In this document: positions 9,701 to 18,057 of the stretch, piece after piece | Position numbering within the stretch: the stretch's first letter is position 1 | Layout: every line of letters starts with the position of its first letter | Source of the DNA: Rhynchopus euleeides | Taxonomy: Eukaryota; Euglenozoa; Diplonemea; Diplonemida; Diplonemidae | Assembly (NCBI GenBank): GCA_963210315.1 | Contig: OY723285.1 | Span: 1,612,001 to 1,676,000, forward strand | Length of the DNA stretch: 64,000 bases | Reading direction: 5' to 3' | Made by a program: the position numbers and the translations under genes | Notes under the pieces: model-generated | Told to the model about the DNA's origin: nothing | The model's input: the letters and a program-made list of their open reading frames with translations, nothing else | Databases searched by the model: none

Positions 9701-12322
9701 GCGATGCTGCAGGCACAGACGTGGCAGGGAGTACTGGGCACAGAGCGGGCGCGCCTGTTGAAGGAGGACGGGGTGGACCGTGCAAAGGCAGACGAGGCGT
9801 TCCGGGTCCTCCCGTTTCGTGTGGAGAGCTTCCACGACGACAGCAGCGCGTTTGCATTCCGTCACAAGACGCTTGGGGAGTTCCTTGTGGCGCGGCGCCT
9901 GGCACGGAAAGGTGCTGTGTCCGACACGCTTGGGTGCAAAGTGCACAGGGCCTTCAGCAAGGATGCGCCGAATGTGCTGGAGTACTTTGCGGACACGGTG
10001 CTCACACGTGGAGGCGACGAGCGCGACACAACAGTGGTGACCGAACTGCTGCCGCTGGTCCTGGCGACCCGCGATGCTGGTGCTGACGCGGTATCACTGG
10101 CGTCTGCTTCCAATGCCATGGCACTCGCTGCACGCACGCGGTTTCCGTTCAGGTGCGACCTCACTGGTGTGCTTGTGCAGGACAGTGATCTGCGCCACGC
10201 ACGCCTGTGTGGGACTCGGCTGACGTCGAGCCGCTTCCACAACTGCTGGCTGGAGCACGCAATGCTCTGGGAGGGCAATCTCACAGGCTCTGACTGGAAG
10301 GGCTCCTCCTTCGGTGCCCCTCTCCCGCCTCTGTTGGGCCACACCTCTGTTGTCCGCTCTGTGACTGTCACAGACGGATCGAAGATCATCTCTGGTTCCC
10401 GCGACAAGAGCGTTCGTGTCTGGGATATATCAACAGGGGAGGAGCTGCAGAAGCTTGAAGGCCACACCTCTTGTGTAAACTCCGTGACTGTCACACCAGA
10501 CGGATTGAGGATCATCTCAGGATCTGATGACAACAGCGTTCGTGTCTGGGATACATCAACAGGGAAGGAGCTGCAGAAGCTTGAAGGCCACACCTCTCAT
10601 GTCTGCTCCGTGACTGCCACACCAGACGGATCGAAGATCATCTCAGGATCTTTCGACAAGAGCGTTCGTGTCTGGGATGCATCAACAGGGAAGGAGCTGC
10701 AGAAGCTTGAAGGCCACACCTCTACTGTCTCCTCCGTGACTGTCACACCAGACGGATCGAGGATCATCTCAGGATCTGCCGACAAGAGCGTTCGTGTCTG
10801 GGATACATCAACAGGGAAGGAGCTGCAGAAGCTTGAAGGCCACACACACTGGGTGCACGCCGTGACTGTCACACCAGACGGATCGAAGATCATCTCAGGA
10901 TCTCGCGACCACAGCGTTCGTGTATGGGATTCATTAACAGGGAAGGAGTTGCAGAAGCTTGAGGACCACACCGACGATGTTAACTCCGTGACTGTCGCAC
11001 CAGACGGATCGAAGATCATCTCAGGATCTGGCGACAACAGCGTTCGTGTGTGGGATGCATCAACAGGGAAGGAGCTGCAGAAGCTTGAAGGCCACACCTC
11101 TTCTGTCATCTCCGTGACTGTCACACCAGACGGATCGAAGATCATCTCAGGATCTGGCGACAAGAGCGTTCGTGTCTGGGATGCATCAACAGGGAAGGAG
11201 CTGCAGAATCTGGAAGGCCATACCTCTACTGTCTCTTCCATGACTGTCACACCAGACGGATCGAGGATCATCTCAGGATCTGCCGACAAGAGCGTTCGTG
11301 TCTGGGATACATCAACAGGGAAGGAGCTGCAGAAGCTTGAAGGCCACACAGACTGGGTGCGCGCCGTGACTGTCACACCAGACGGATCGAAGATCATCTC
11401 AGGATCCGAGGACAACAGCGTTCGTGTCTGGGATGCATCAACAGGGCAGGAGTTGCAGAAGCTTGAGGGCCACACCGACGATGTTAACTCCGTGACTGTC
11501 ACACCAGGCGGATCGAAGATCATCTCCGGATCTGATGACAACAGCGTTCGTGTATGGGATGCATCAACAGGGAAGGAGCTGCAGAAGCTTGAAGGCCACA
11601 CCAACTCTGTGCGCTCCGTGACTGTCACACCAGACGGGTCGAAGATCATCTCCGGATCTGATGACAACAGCGTTCGTGTCTGGGATGCATCAACAGGGAA
11701 GGAGCTGCAGAAGCTTGAAGGCCACACCTTGCGTGTCTTGTCCGTGACTGCCACACCGGACGGATCGAAGGTCATCTCAGGATCTGCCGACAAGAGCGTT
11801 CGTGTCTGGGATACATCAACAGGACAGGAGTTGCAGAAGCTTAAAGGCCACACCTCTTATGTCTACTCCGTGACTGTCACCCCAGACGGATTGAAGATCA
11901 TCTCAGGATCTGGTGACAAGAGCGTTCGTGTCTGGGATGCATCAACAGGGGAGGAGCTGCAGAAGCTTGAAGGCCACACTGACTATGTGGGCTCCGTGAC
12001 TGTCACACCAGACGGATCGAAGATCATCTCAGGATCTGGCGACAACAGCGTTCGTGTCTGGGATACATCAACAGGGAGGGAGCTGCAGAAGCCTGAAGGC
12101 CACACCCCCTCTGTGTGCAGCGGAGCTACGACATCAGGAGTACCGCCCTGTATTGCTGTTTGTGATGGCAACGTGATTCCCATCTGTGCCGCATCCTGGC
12201 GTCTGCGGACTGTGATCGGGATTGGTCCCGTTGTGCCTGTACCCGTTCAATGCGCAGGACTCGACACTGTGACGCCTCCCGCTGCATGCAGTGTGCTTGG
12301 TGGGGCTGTGGCTGCTGCCTAG
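6755..12322 (+). CDS. Ankyrin/ADP-ribosyltransferase/NACHT/pentapeptide/WD40 protein (NLR-like)
   Basis: 1855 residues, no visible intron. Starting at the ATG at 6755 gives MGSSASVEE, an N-myristoylation-type start. Domains in order: two or three ankyrin-like repeats (about 20-115); an R-S-E class ADP-ribosyltransferase (about 300-480) with R385 (FRGIN), S408 in FTSTT and E448-A-E450, the ExE form usual for arginine-specific enzymes; a NACHT NTPase with Walker A GDGGTGKTS (581-589) and Walker B LDSLDE (D669-E673); a long helical region; a pentapeptide-like stretch (about 1135-1190, SDLRHARLCGTRL); and fourteen 42-residue WD40 repeats (about 1193-1785), enough for two seven-bladed propellers. 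NACHT-WD40 proteins are ligand-triggered oligomerising switches in fungi and animals. An attached ADP-ribosyltransferase would be the output domain (inference). All visible catalytic residues are present. The last 70 residues after the WD40 block are unlike the rest. Confidence 0.9.
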   Translation: MGSSASVEEHRRGWWGSTHAVKEALEGGTWRQLLEKHKADVNAVDPHTGRTLLHEVLQPGCRGVPAAAESVKFLVGCGAASVPDGEGRTPVWYALQHRDGGTRSALLAALAEQVRKMQTEVVSRLRHFLTDEWLALRARVPADADASRTASDGLQEQQSQAQPPPQELRTVKPTDKDKTSERLENHVDGRKICFTRKDAGCETPLLEWLVQLLAVQPDLGYRGNHVDSMLLGLRFVVQRVLQRVENTPDEIEDWMAVDNWFEHLCAGYLFTCDCVDYEVDSETCDLVCKADGSPIVKEYHKNFSDAAVLGNHGAGYVRPALYFGMNQAIRTIGLSKEARESAAGSVFELEQAPAQLHVIATFQPLIAKLTRLIRSRRPSLTTVFRGINVNVSAQYKVGTSVVWNAFTSTTEEQGVAKDFMYGKAGTFFVIVAKQGAAEVGFASVFPQEAELLYDSNIEFRVQWKLSPTLLRMVGQPFDVIVMQEVAVHDDKNDSNNDAGDYSVADQVEAVRKVLQHTASLFAEFLDGYVEGRVGDDTHVAESETRMLLHEVDEWLAADGHGEEGAGEGARGTGRHPLCLVGDGGTGKTSAAVAVLCRLLQEKNEDTGVVAGQRSPKKPVFPVFVALPSIGASTFTAHGGIDEFIGKSFGLEEAAMDHLSSVYDVVVILDSLDEVGLTQTDLSGAYKASGGQGVLRLHPWCANQCSVIVTTRGEYLKSVDHTPSQICGDGTRSLYMQPFTQADAVTYISKVRVAQVAKAEQQRVDACFTADDQRKLADTVRSTCGAADDDTAVVLSDRVLVVAIVERAWVLAGADSGKTCASTNNGVRRSADTTSVEAAAEAVILALEGRPHAAAGSSVPLRDVLVALSQQAGFLELKAAQQRAAGQTTTRLEQLAAEPVPPRTVADAEVAVLSQLRNPFLLHMACYAQRELSSCNAQVHQCPSDVTVYEAYLQKHAEVELRQGPAGSARVEEVLRVGELIACAMLQAQTWQGVLGTERARLLKEDGVDRAKADEAFRVLPFRVESFHDDSSAFAFRHKTLGEFLVARRLARKGAVSDTLGCKVHRAFSKDAPNVLEYFADTVLTRGGDERDTTVVTELLPLVLATRDAGADAVSLASASNAMALAARTRFPFRCDLTGVLVQDSDLRHARLCGTRLTSSRFHNCWLEHAMLWEGNLTGSDWKGSSFGAPLPPLLGHTSVVRSVTVTDGSKIISGSRDKSVRVWDISTGEELQKLEGHTSCVNSVTVTPDGLRIISGSDDNSVRVWDTSTGKELQKLEGHTSHVCSVTATPDGSKIISGSFDKSVRVWDASTGKELQKLEGHTSTVSSVTVTPDGSRIISGSADKSVRVWDTSTGKELQKLEGHTHWVHAVTVTPDGSKIISGSRDHSVRVWDSLTGKELQKLEDHTDDVNSVTVAPDGSKIISGSGDNSVRVWDASTGKELQKLEGHTSSVISVTVTPDGSKIISGSGDKSVRVWDASTGKELQNLEGHTSTVSSMTVTPDGSRIISGSADKSVRVWDTSTGKELQKLEGHTDWVRAVTVTPDGSKIISGSEDNSVRVWDASTGQELQKLEGHTDDVNSVTVTPGGSKIISGSDDNSVRVWDASTGKELQKLEGHTNSVRSVTVTPDGSKIISGSDDNSVRVWDASTGKELQKLEGHTLRVLSVTATPDGSKVISGSADKSVRVWDTSTGQELQKLKGHTSYVYSVTVTPDGLKIISGSGDKSVRVWDASTGEELQKLEGHTDYVGSVTVTPDGSKIISGSGDNSVRVWDTSTGRELQKPEGHTPSVCSGATTSGVPPCIAVCDGNVIPICAASWRLRTVIGIGPVVPVPVQCAGLDTVTPPAACSVLGGAVAAA
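10331..12100 (+). repeat. 14 tandem 126-bp WD40-encoding repeats
   Basis: Fourteen in-frame 42-codon units, nearly identical in DNA around GTGACTGTCACACCAGACGG and AGCGTTCGTGTCTGGGAT. Variation is concentrated at a few codons just after GHT and after SGS. Repeats 4-6 (STVSS, HWVHA, DDVNS) correspond to 8-10 (STVSS, DWVRA, DDVNS), so a block of four repeats was duplicated. A fifteenth unit starts (GHTPSVCSG) but is cut short. Confidence 0.95.
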
Positions 12323-12819
12323 CACCGCAGTGTGGCAGAGGGATGTGTGCAAGGCAAGTTGCGAGTCGTATTTCAGCTGGAAGCAGCTACCAGTATCCAA
12401 GCTGACGAAGCCTTGGGCAAGAACAAGGTGTTCTTGTGTGGTGTGCACTGTAGTCCGCCAACAAGCGATTCTCGTGTGTGTCCGCAGGTTTGGCCCTATC
12501 ATGTGCCACCTTTCCAGGTGACACTTTCCACAAGATTTACGTGCGTGTTTACACTGCAGATCCCTCGAGATGCGTGGAGGGGAGTTGTGAGGTCGAGGAA
12601 GGACGGTGAACTGACCTCTTGTGTTTTTCTCTTCCACCAGTTGCGAGCGACGAAGCATAGCGAGGTCGCGAAGTAACGAAGGAAGTCGTACGACTGAACC
12701 CTCATCAGGATCACTCCCTTTATGCCACTTCACAGGGGCTTCCACAGCCTTTGACACAGGCACCCACCACCACCACCACCCACCCACTGCCGTACCATAC
12801 ACACAGGGCCAGACACACC
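12323..12819. other. Spacer between NACHT gene and CTNNBL1
   Basis: No gene seen. The segment TTGCGAGCGACGAA..AAGYAACGAAGGA..GTCGTACGA at about 12641-12690 recurs at 36134-36198, so it is a small dispersed repeat. A CACCAC run and an acceptor-like ACACAG lie just before the next ATG. Confidence 0.55.
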
Positions 12820-14703
12820 ATGAAGCGCGCACCGCCGCACTTCGCAGCAGGGTACGGCGAGGATGATGATGATGATGACGACGCATTCGACAGCATGCCC
12901 CCTCCCCCGGGGCTGCCTGGTGCGAAGCGCCAGCGGACTGACGGCGGGGCGGGCCTGGCTGCCGAGATCCAGGGGGACGCAGCGCTGGACGGGATCGAGC
13001 TTGTCAAAAAACACTTCGGGCTGCTGCGACACAAGGCCTCCGTCAACATGGAGAAGCGCGACTCACACCACGACGAGCCCGAGAAATTTATGGACAGCGA
13101 GCTCGACCTCGACGACGAGATCCAGGAGTTCCGTGTCGCCTCCACCGTGCCCGAGAGCTATGCAGTGCTTGTCGGCCTCCATGCCCCGGAGCTCCTGATG
13201 CAGCTCCTCGACCACGAAAACCTCGACATTGTCTGCAGCACAGTTGCCGCACTCAAAGAGCTCATCGACCCCGACGCCCTCGCGGAGTGCCCCTCCGCGT
13301 CAGCTCTCCCCGAAGCCCTCGTGTCGCTCAACGTCATGAAGTACCTCCTCCTCACCGTCGACCGCATCATGATCTCTGGCGCCATCCCCGACACCGACCA
13401 GCAGGAGGAGGCGTGCTATGCGACACTGCTTGTCATCGACAACCTGATTGACGCCGCACCCGCTGCGGTGTGGGGCACACCCGAGGCGCAGGAGGAGGAA
13501 GCCGCACAGGCTTCTGCGAAGGGGAGCAGCAAGAAGGCTGCAGAGGCGCGTGCTGCGTATCGGCGTGACTCGACCCACGATCTGCTGGCGTATCTCCTGC
13601 GGAATGTCGTCGCGACCCCCTCGTCTGCTGGGGTGAAGTTTACCGCCCTCCGGAGCCTCTCGTGTGAGCTGCTGGCGGCGATCCTGCAGATCTCCCCAGG
13701 CCTGGCGGAGGGGATGCACTCCTTCTTCATCGATAAGGCGGGCGCCCCGCCGCAGATCGACTCGGCAACGCAGAGGCCCGATTATTCCAACAGCGCGTCC
13801 AGCCCCGACAACATTAACGGGATCTACTGCCTGTTGAAGTGCCTCTCTACCTACATCAAAGCCCCAGAGAATGATGTGTCGGATGAGGATATTGAATATG
13901 TTGAAAACCTCTTCGATGCGCTCTGCTCCTGCCTGCTGCATGAGCCGGGGAAGCGTGGTTTTGACGCTGCCCAGGGTGGCAAGCTTCTCCTCCGTTTGAT
14001 CGTGCCGAAAAAGCGGAAGAAGTCGAAGGCTGTAAAGAAGGAGGTTGCAAATGCGAAGAAGCTGCAGCACACCCTTAAGCACGCATCCCTGAAGTGCTTC
14101 GCCTACTCCCTTCAGGCCAACGCGAAGGGGTGTGAGGATTTCTTTGCGCAGGAAGAGCTGTCCGCAGTGGGGGTCCTCTTCAGCTTCCTGATGATGGTTC
14201 TGAAGAACCACGGGGCTGACGCGCAGAACACCCTCGAAGGCCATGCCGTGGGGATCCTCTACGAGCTTGTCCAGGTGGCGAAGGGTGACAACCTGCAGCG
14301 GATATCCGAGAAGCTGGTGGAGTCGGGGTTTGAAAAATTGGACCGTCTCGTGGAGCTGTTCCTCAAGCACAGGCAGCGCATGCAGGCGTTTGAGAAGCGC
14401 AACGCGAAGCGGAAGGAGTTTGTCAACGATGCCTTCCTCCCCACGCCGGAGGAGGAGGAGGCGGATCGGCTGAACGAAGGTGGCCTTCTGGTGTCACAGA
14501 TAGCCTGCGCGATAGCACGCATGGGTGTGTATGAGCCCCGCGTGCTGAGGCATGTGCAGGAGCAGCTGTCGATACAGGGGGTGCCCATCACAGAGGTCCT
14601 AGCAGAGGTGGAGGCTGCAGTGGATGCCGACTCTGACACGCCGTTCCAGGCGTGGTGTTCGAAGGTGTTGAAGGACTTCCGCCCGTTGGTCGCAGCTAAG
14701 TAA
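12820..14703 (+). CDS. CTNNBL1: Beta-catenin-like protein 1 (spliceosome-associated CTNNBL1)
   Basis: 627 residues. The family signature HDEPEKFMDSELDLDDEIQEF is near-identical to the human sequence, followed by armadillo-type helical repeats through to the C-terminus (for example NLFDALCSCLL, EKLDRLVELFLKH). Known role: a nuclear ARM protein bound to the Prp19/CDC5L complex and importin alpha, acting in pre-mRNA splicing. The N-terminus has an acidic run of seven Asp and a KRQR basic patch compatible with nuclear import. The human protein is 563 residues; extra length comes from the N-terminus and a Lys-rich insert (KKRKKSKAVKKE). The ATG at 12820 follows ACACAG by 12 nt. No intron visible. 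The presence of this gene fits a genome with cis-introns. Confidence 0.93.
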   Translation: MKRAPPHFAAGYGEDDDDDDDAFDSMPPPPGLPGAKRQRTDGGAGLAAEIQGDAALDGIELVKKHFGLLRHKASVNMEKRDSHHDEPEKFMDSELDLDDEIQEFRVASTVPESYAVLVGLHAPELLMQLLDHENLDIVCSTVAALKELIDPDALAECPSASALPEALVSLNVMKYLLLTVDRIMISGAIPDTDQQEEACYATLLVIDNLIDAAPAAVWGTPEAQEEEAAQASAKGSSKKAAEARAAYRRDSTHDLLAYLLRNVVATPSSAGVKFTALRSLSCELLAAILQISPGLAEGMHSFFIDKAGAPPQIDSATQRPDYSNSASSPDNINGIYCLLKCLSTYIKAPENDVSDEDIEYVENLFDALCSCLLHEPGKRGFDAAQGGKLLLRLIVPKKRKKSKAVKKEVANAKKLQHTLKHASLKCFAYSLQANAKGCEDFFAQEELSAVGVLFSFLMMVLKNHGADAQNTLEGHAVGILYELVQVAKGDNLQRISEKLVESGFEKLDRLVELFLKHRQRMQAFEKRNAKRKEFVNDAFLPTPEEEEADRLNEGGLLVSQIACAIARMGVYEPRVLRHVQEQLSIQGVPITEVLAEVEAAVDADSDTPFQAWCSKVLKDFRPLVAAK

Positions 14704-15693
14704 GGACTGGGGAGGAGGGGATGTGGTGGGGGGGGAGGGGGAAGGTAAGTTTGTATTTTTTCGGGAGTTTCCGGCGCAGACAAACCATGGGGAGGGGTGG
14801 GGGGTAACTCGCATTCTGTCAGGGCAATTTTTTTGTAGACAGCTATTGCTTTGTTGAAAAATAACGTTTGGACTTTGCGATCCAGCAGGGCACCAGAGTT
14901 GTATAGTCGGCCTTCCGTAGCCCCCAAATCCTTCGCTCATGCCGGAGGCACCGGGAGCTGGGAGTGACACATCGCACGCTGGCGGAAAAAGCTGCGGAGC
15001 CAAAAAAAATGAACATTTGGGGCGGGTTGGGGGTGGGTGCGGGTGAACAGGCTTTGTTGGGGTGTTGGTGGTGCCCCACTGCGCAGCGACAGAGAGAGCC
15101 GAACATACCGCCCCCCCACCCCCACCCCGAGACTTCCTTTTCCATTCACTCTCGACGATCAAACCCACCCCCACACCCCGTCGCACCCGCTTTTTGGGAC
15201 TCTTCTGGGGGAGGGAGCGGATCCGCACGGATCACCCTTCCAGTATCTCTGCACAGCACTCTCTCTCACTCTGCACCAGCCGATCACCTCGCTTGGGCAG
15301 TGGGAGAACCCGACCTGCAACAACACAAGGAAATGAATCGCACTCTACCCACTACCACCACCACCACCACGATCCAGGGTTATTTCACCCGCTTCCATCC
15401 CACCACCCGAAAGACCCCCTCCGTCACACCGACTTCTTACAGCCCCACCTTCCCCCCGCCGCTACACCAAATGGTGTGAACTGTGCCTCGCACAATTGCT
15501 GCGGCTATTTTTTTCAGGCCACGCGAATCACCACCGAGCACCACCAGCTCATGCTCTTGATGTGATCTCCACCGTCCGACACACACAGCATAAACTATAG
15601 CCCCCTGTGGTTCACTTTATTTTGTCCTGACAGGCGTATTTCTGTTTTACGACCTATCTCGACAAAAACCTGTTCCTCTTTCGCACCCGCACG
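14704..15693. other. Gene-free spacer
   Basis: No coding frame is supported. It shares the segment ending CTCTCGACGATCAAACC (15137-15166) with 2740-2767, followed by C-rich sequence, and contains a short CCA/ACC microsatellite at 15351-15369. Confidence 0.5.
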
Positions 15694-17163
15694 ATGTACG
15701 GCAGCCCCTCCCGACCGGGGTACTCCAGCAGCGCGACCCCCACCCGCCCCGCAGCCCTCTCCGGCTACGCCTACGGCGCCCCCAGCACCGCCGCAACCCC
15801 ACTGGGCATCAACACGACGCCCCGCCTCCCCACACAACCCCACGCCGCACCGCCGCCCCCACTCCGCCCCGCCACCGCCTCCACCACCACCATGCCCTCC
15901 CCGTCGCCCAGAAGGGTGTCGCCCGACGCGCCTGTCGCGGTGCCGATGGGGGGCGGTTGGGGGCAGCCGGAGGCGCAGCGCACGCAGCAGCCCGCGCGCA
16001 TCGCTGTGGCGATGCCAACCTCGGGCCCTGCAACCGCTATGCTCGACCGCATCATCTCACAGGGGATCCCCTCTGCGGGGCGGGGCGGTGCCCCGGCACA
16101 GCAGCCCGCAGGCCCCCCTGTCTGGCCCGCGCGCAGCCCCAGCAGCATCGCCAACGCCTCTCCGGGGAAGCTCTCTATGACGCCGGGCCCTGCGGTGAAG
16201 CCGCCAGACCATTACCTGGATTTGGTTCAGACCTCGCTGCATGTCCACGGGTTCCGCTGCGGGGCGGAGGTTGTGGCGAGGAGCGCTATACACTTCGGCA
16301 CCCGCGTCGCGGTGCCCGAGGGTGGTGGTGGGGTGGTCCGCGGCCCAGCTGATAACGGCGACACCCGGAGGCTGTTGGTTGACTTCGAAGCCTTTCACAC
16401 CGCGTTGAACGTCCTCCCGGCGGAGCTCAGCCTCTACAGCGAATACCCAACGCGGTGCCCGAGGTGCTCCCTCGGTCTGCCCGGATCCCCCGCGCCACGG
16501 CAGCCTAAGCCTGCCCCCCGCCGCCGCCCCTCCGCCACACCCCTCGAGCGAAGCTCCCGGGCCCAGCTCACCTCCCGATTCTACCACGCCTGGCGCCTCT
16601 GGGTTGCCGTCGCACGCCCCCAAAGCGCCGCCTTCGCCCTCAACGCCCCTGAAGGCGATCTCCCCCCGCCAGACGATGGGGACGAAGGGGATGCCACCGC
16701 AGGTGGTGGTGGTAGCGGTGATGGGGCCCCCCCTCCTCCAACCCCCACTCCAGACGTCGGGGAGGGTGACGGGGTTCCCCACTCAGCAGAGGGAGGAGAA
16801 GGAGGAGGAGTGGGCCCTGATGGTGGGGGTGGTGCAGTGGACGACGCGCCTGAGGGGTTTGAGCCTCCGCCGGAGGAGGGGGGTGGAGGCGGGGGTGGTG
16901 GTGGTGCCGGAGGGGGCGAGGGTGGCAGCGGGGAGCTCCTGGAGCGGAATGCGTTCTACGACAGGTTTCCGGAGGTGCGGCCCACCCGGGCCGCGATGCG
17001 TGCGCTGCAGGAGGAGAATGAGCAGCTGCGGAGGGAGCTGCAGGCCCTCAGAGGCGGGGGCGGTGCCCCCCCCTCTGGGGCGGCTGCGCCCCCCGCACCC
17101 GGTGCCGGAGCCGAGGACCCACCCGCCGACCTGCCCGAGGGTGGTGCGGCTGGCGTGCAGTGA
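15694..17163 (+). CDS. Unrecognised Pro/Gly-rich protein with C-terminal coiled coil
   Basis: 489 residues, not recognised. Residues 1-165 are Pro/Ser/Ala-rich and probably disordered. A more ordered segment at about 172-260 (DHYLDLVQTSLHVHGFRCGAEVV..RCPRC) has hydrophobic alternation, with a CxxC near its end. Then comes a Pro/Gly/Glu-rich linker with two Gly runs. Residues about 430-455 (MRALQEENEQLRRELQALR) are a clear heptad coiled coil. The ATG at 15694 is the first in frame. Codon use and GC3 bias match the neighbouring recognised genes, which supports real coding. A scaffold role is possible but nothing in the sequence proves it. Confidence 0.7.
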   Translation: MYGSPSRPGYSSSATPTRPAALSGYAYGAPSTAATPLGINTTPRLPTQPHAAPPPPLRPATASTTTMPSPSPRRVSPDAPVAVPMGGGWGQPEAQRTQQPARIAVAMPTSGPATAMLDRIISQGIPSAGRGGAPAQQPAGPPVWPARSPSSIANASPGKLSMTPGPAVKPPDHYLDLVQTSLHVHGFRCGAEVVARSAIHFGTRVAVPEGGGGVVRGPADNGDTRRLLVDFEAFHTALNVLPAELSLYSEYPTRCPRCSLGLPGSPAPRQPKPAPRRRPSATPLERSSRAQLTSRFYHAWRLWVAVARPQSAAFALNAPEGDLPPPDDGDEGDATAGGGGSGDGAPPPPTPTPDVGEGDGVPHSAEGGEGGGVGPDGGGGAVDDAPEGFEPPPEEGGGGGGGGGAGGGEGGSGELLERNAFYDRFPEVRPTRAAMRALQEENEQLRRELQALRGGGGAPPSGAAAPPAPGAGAEDPPADLPEGGAAGVQ

Positions 17164-18057
17164 ATAGGTGGGGGGTGGGCGTGTGGGGGGGGGGGGGGGT
17201 GGGTGGGATGACGAGGCGTGTTGCAAAAAGGTGGAGTTTCTTGCGTTTTGCTTTTGCTCCCCAAAAGAAAAGACAGCAAACGAGCTGTGCTTTTTTGTCG
17301 CGGCGAGTGTCATGATGCAGGCGGGAGGGGTGTATGCAATCTGCGTATACCATATTATGATATAGCGTGTCCGGGGAGGTCTCCTGCAGTGGTATTCTGT
17401 GGATTTTTTTGATAGATAACCGTTCCCCGCTATTCCGACATTGCTTCTGGATGTATGTGAATACCGATGTTGTAACGAATTGGTCTGTGGAATATACCTG
17501 GGTGAATGCGTGGGGAGGGGTTTTCGCACCCACCCGCGTGTCGTGTCTGTATCTCAAGAGTAGGATCTGTGTATGTGACATTGTGTGTAAGTTGACCACT
17601 TTTCGAGGGGATAGGCCCCTTTGTCTTCGTGGGTCATGGCCCCCACCCTACCCTGCCCTGCCCTACACCCTGTAAAACCCTACCATCGCGCATCGCCTAT
17701 CCCACACATCATACAGATAACCACATCCATGCTCGACAGGTCTAATACACAGCAGCCACAAGGCGTGCCACTTCTGCCACAGCACGCAGGATCACACACC
17801 CCTTCCCCCCACCTCGACCCTCTCTCAGACACAACCTGCATAGCGAGTGAAGGGAGATAATCCTTTGTGATTCTTTCGACTTCTATTTCAATACCCCCCC
17901 CCCCCTCGAACAAGGTTCGGCCCTCTCTTTGTCCATCTATCTGCTTGCTATTCTTTCTACTTCAGCACCACCCCATCCCCGGATGGGCTTTGCCTGAATT
18001 GCCCCCCCCCCCCCCCCACACACACGGAAGGGTCCTCTCTGACGCCCCCCCCACACC
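17164..18057. other. Spacer with hairpin/poly-C repeat
   Basis: No gene supported. A copy of the hairpin plus poly-C dispersed repeat lies at 17832-17905 (CCTGCATAGCGAGTGAAGGG then a C run), and long C runs precede the next start. Confidence 0.55.

Noticed and set aside
10597-11853. Long minus-strand ORF (418 codons) across the WD40 array
   Set aside because: It is the antisense of in-frame 126-bp repeats. Repeats with length divisible by three keep all frames open by chance; the + strand encodes a clear WD40 protein.
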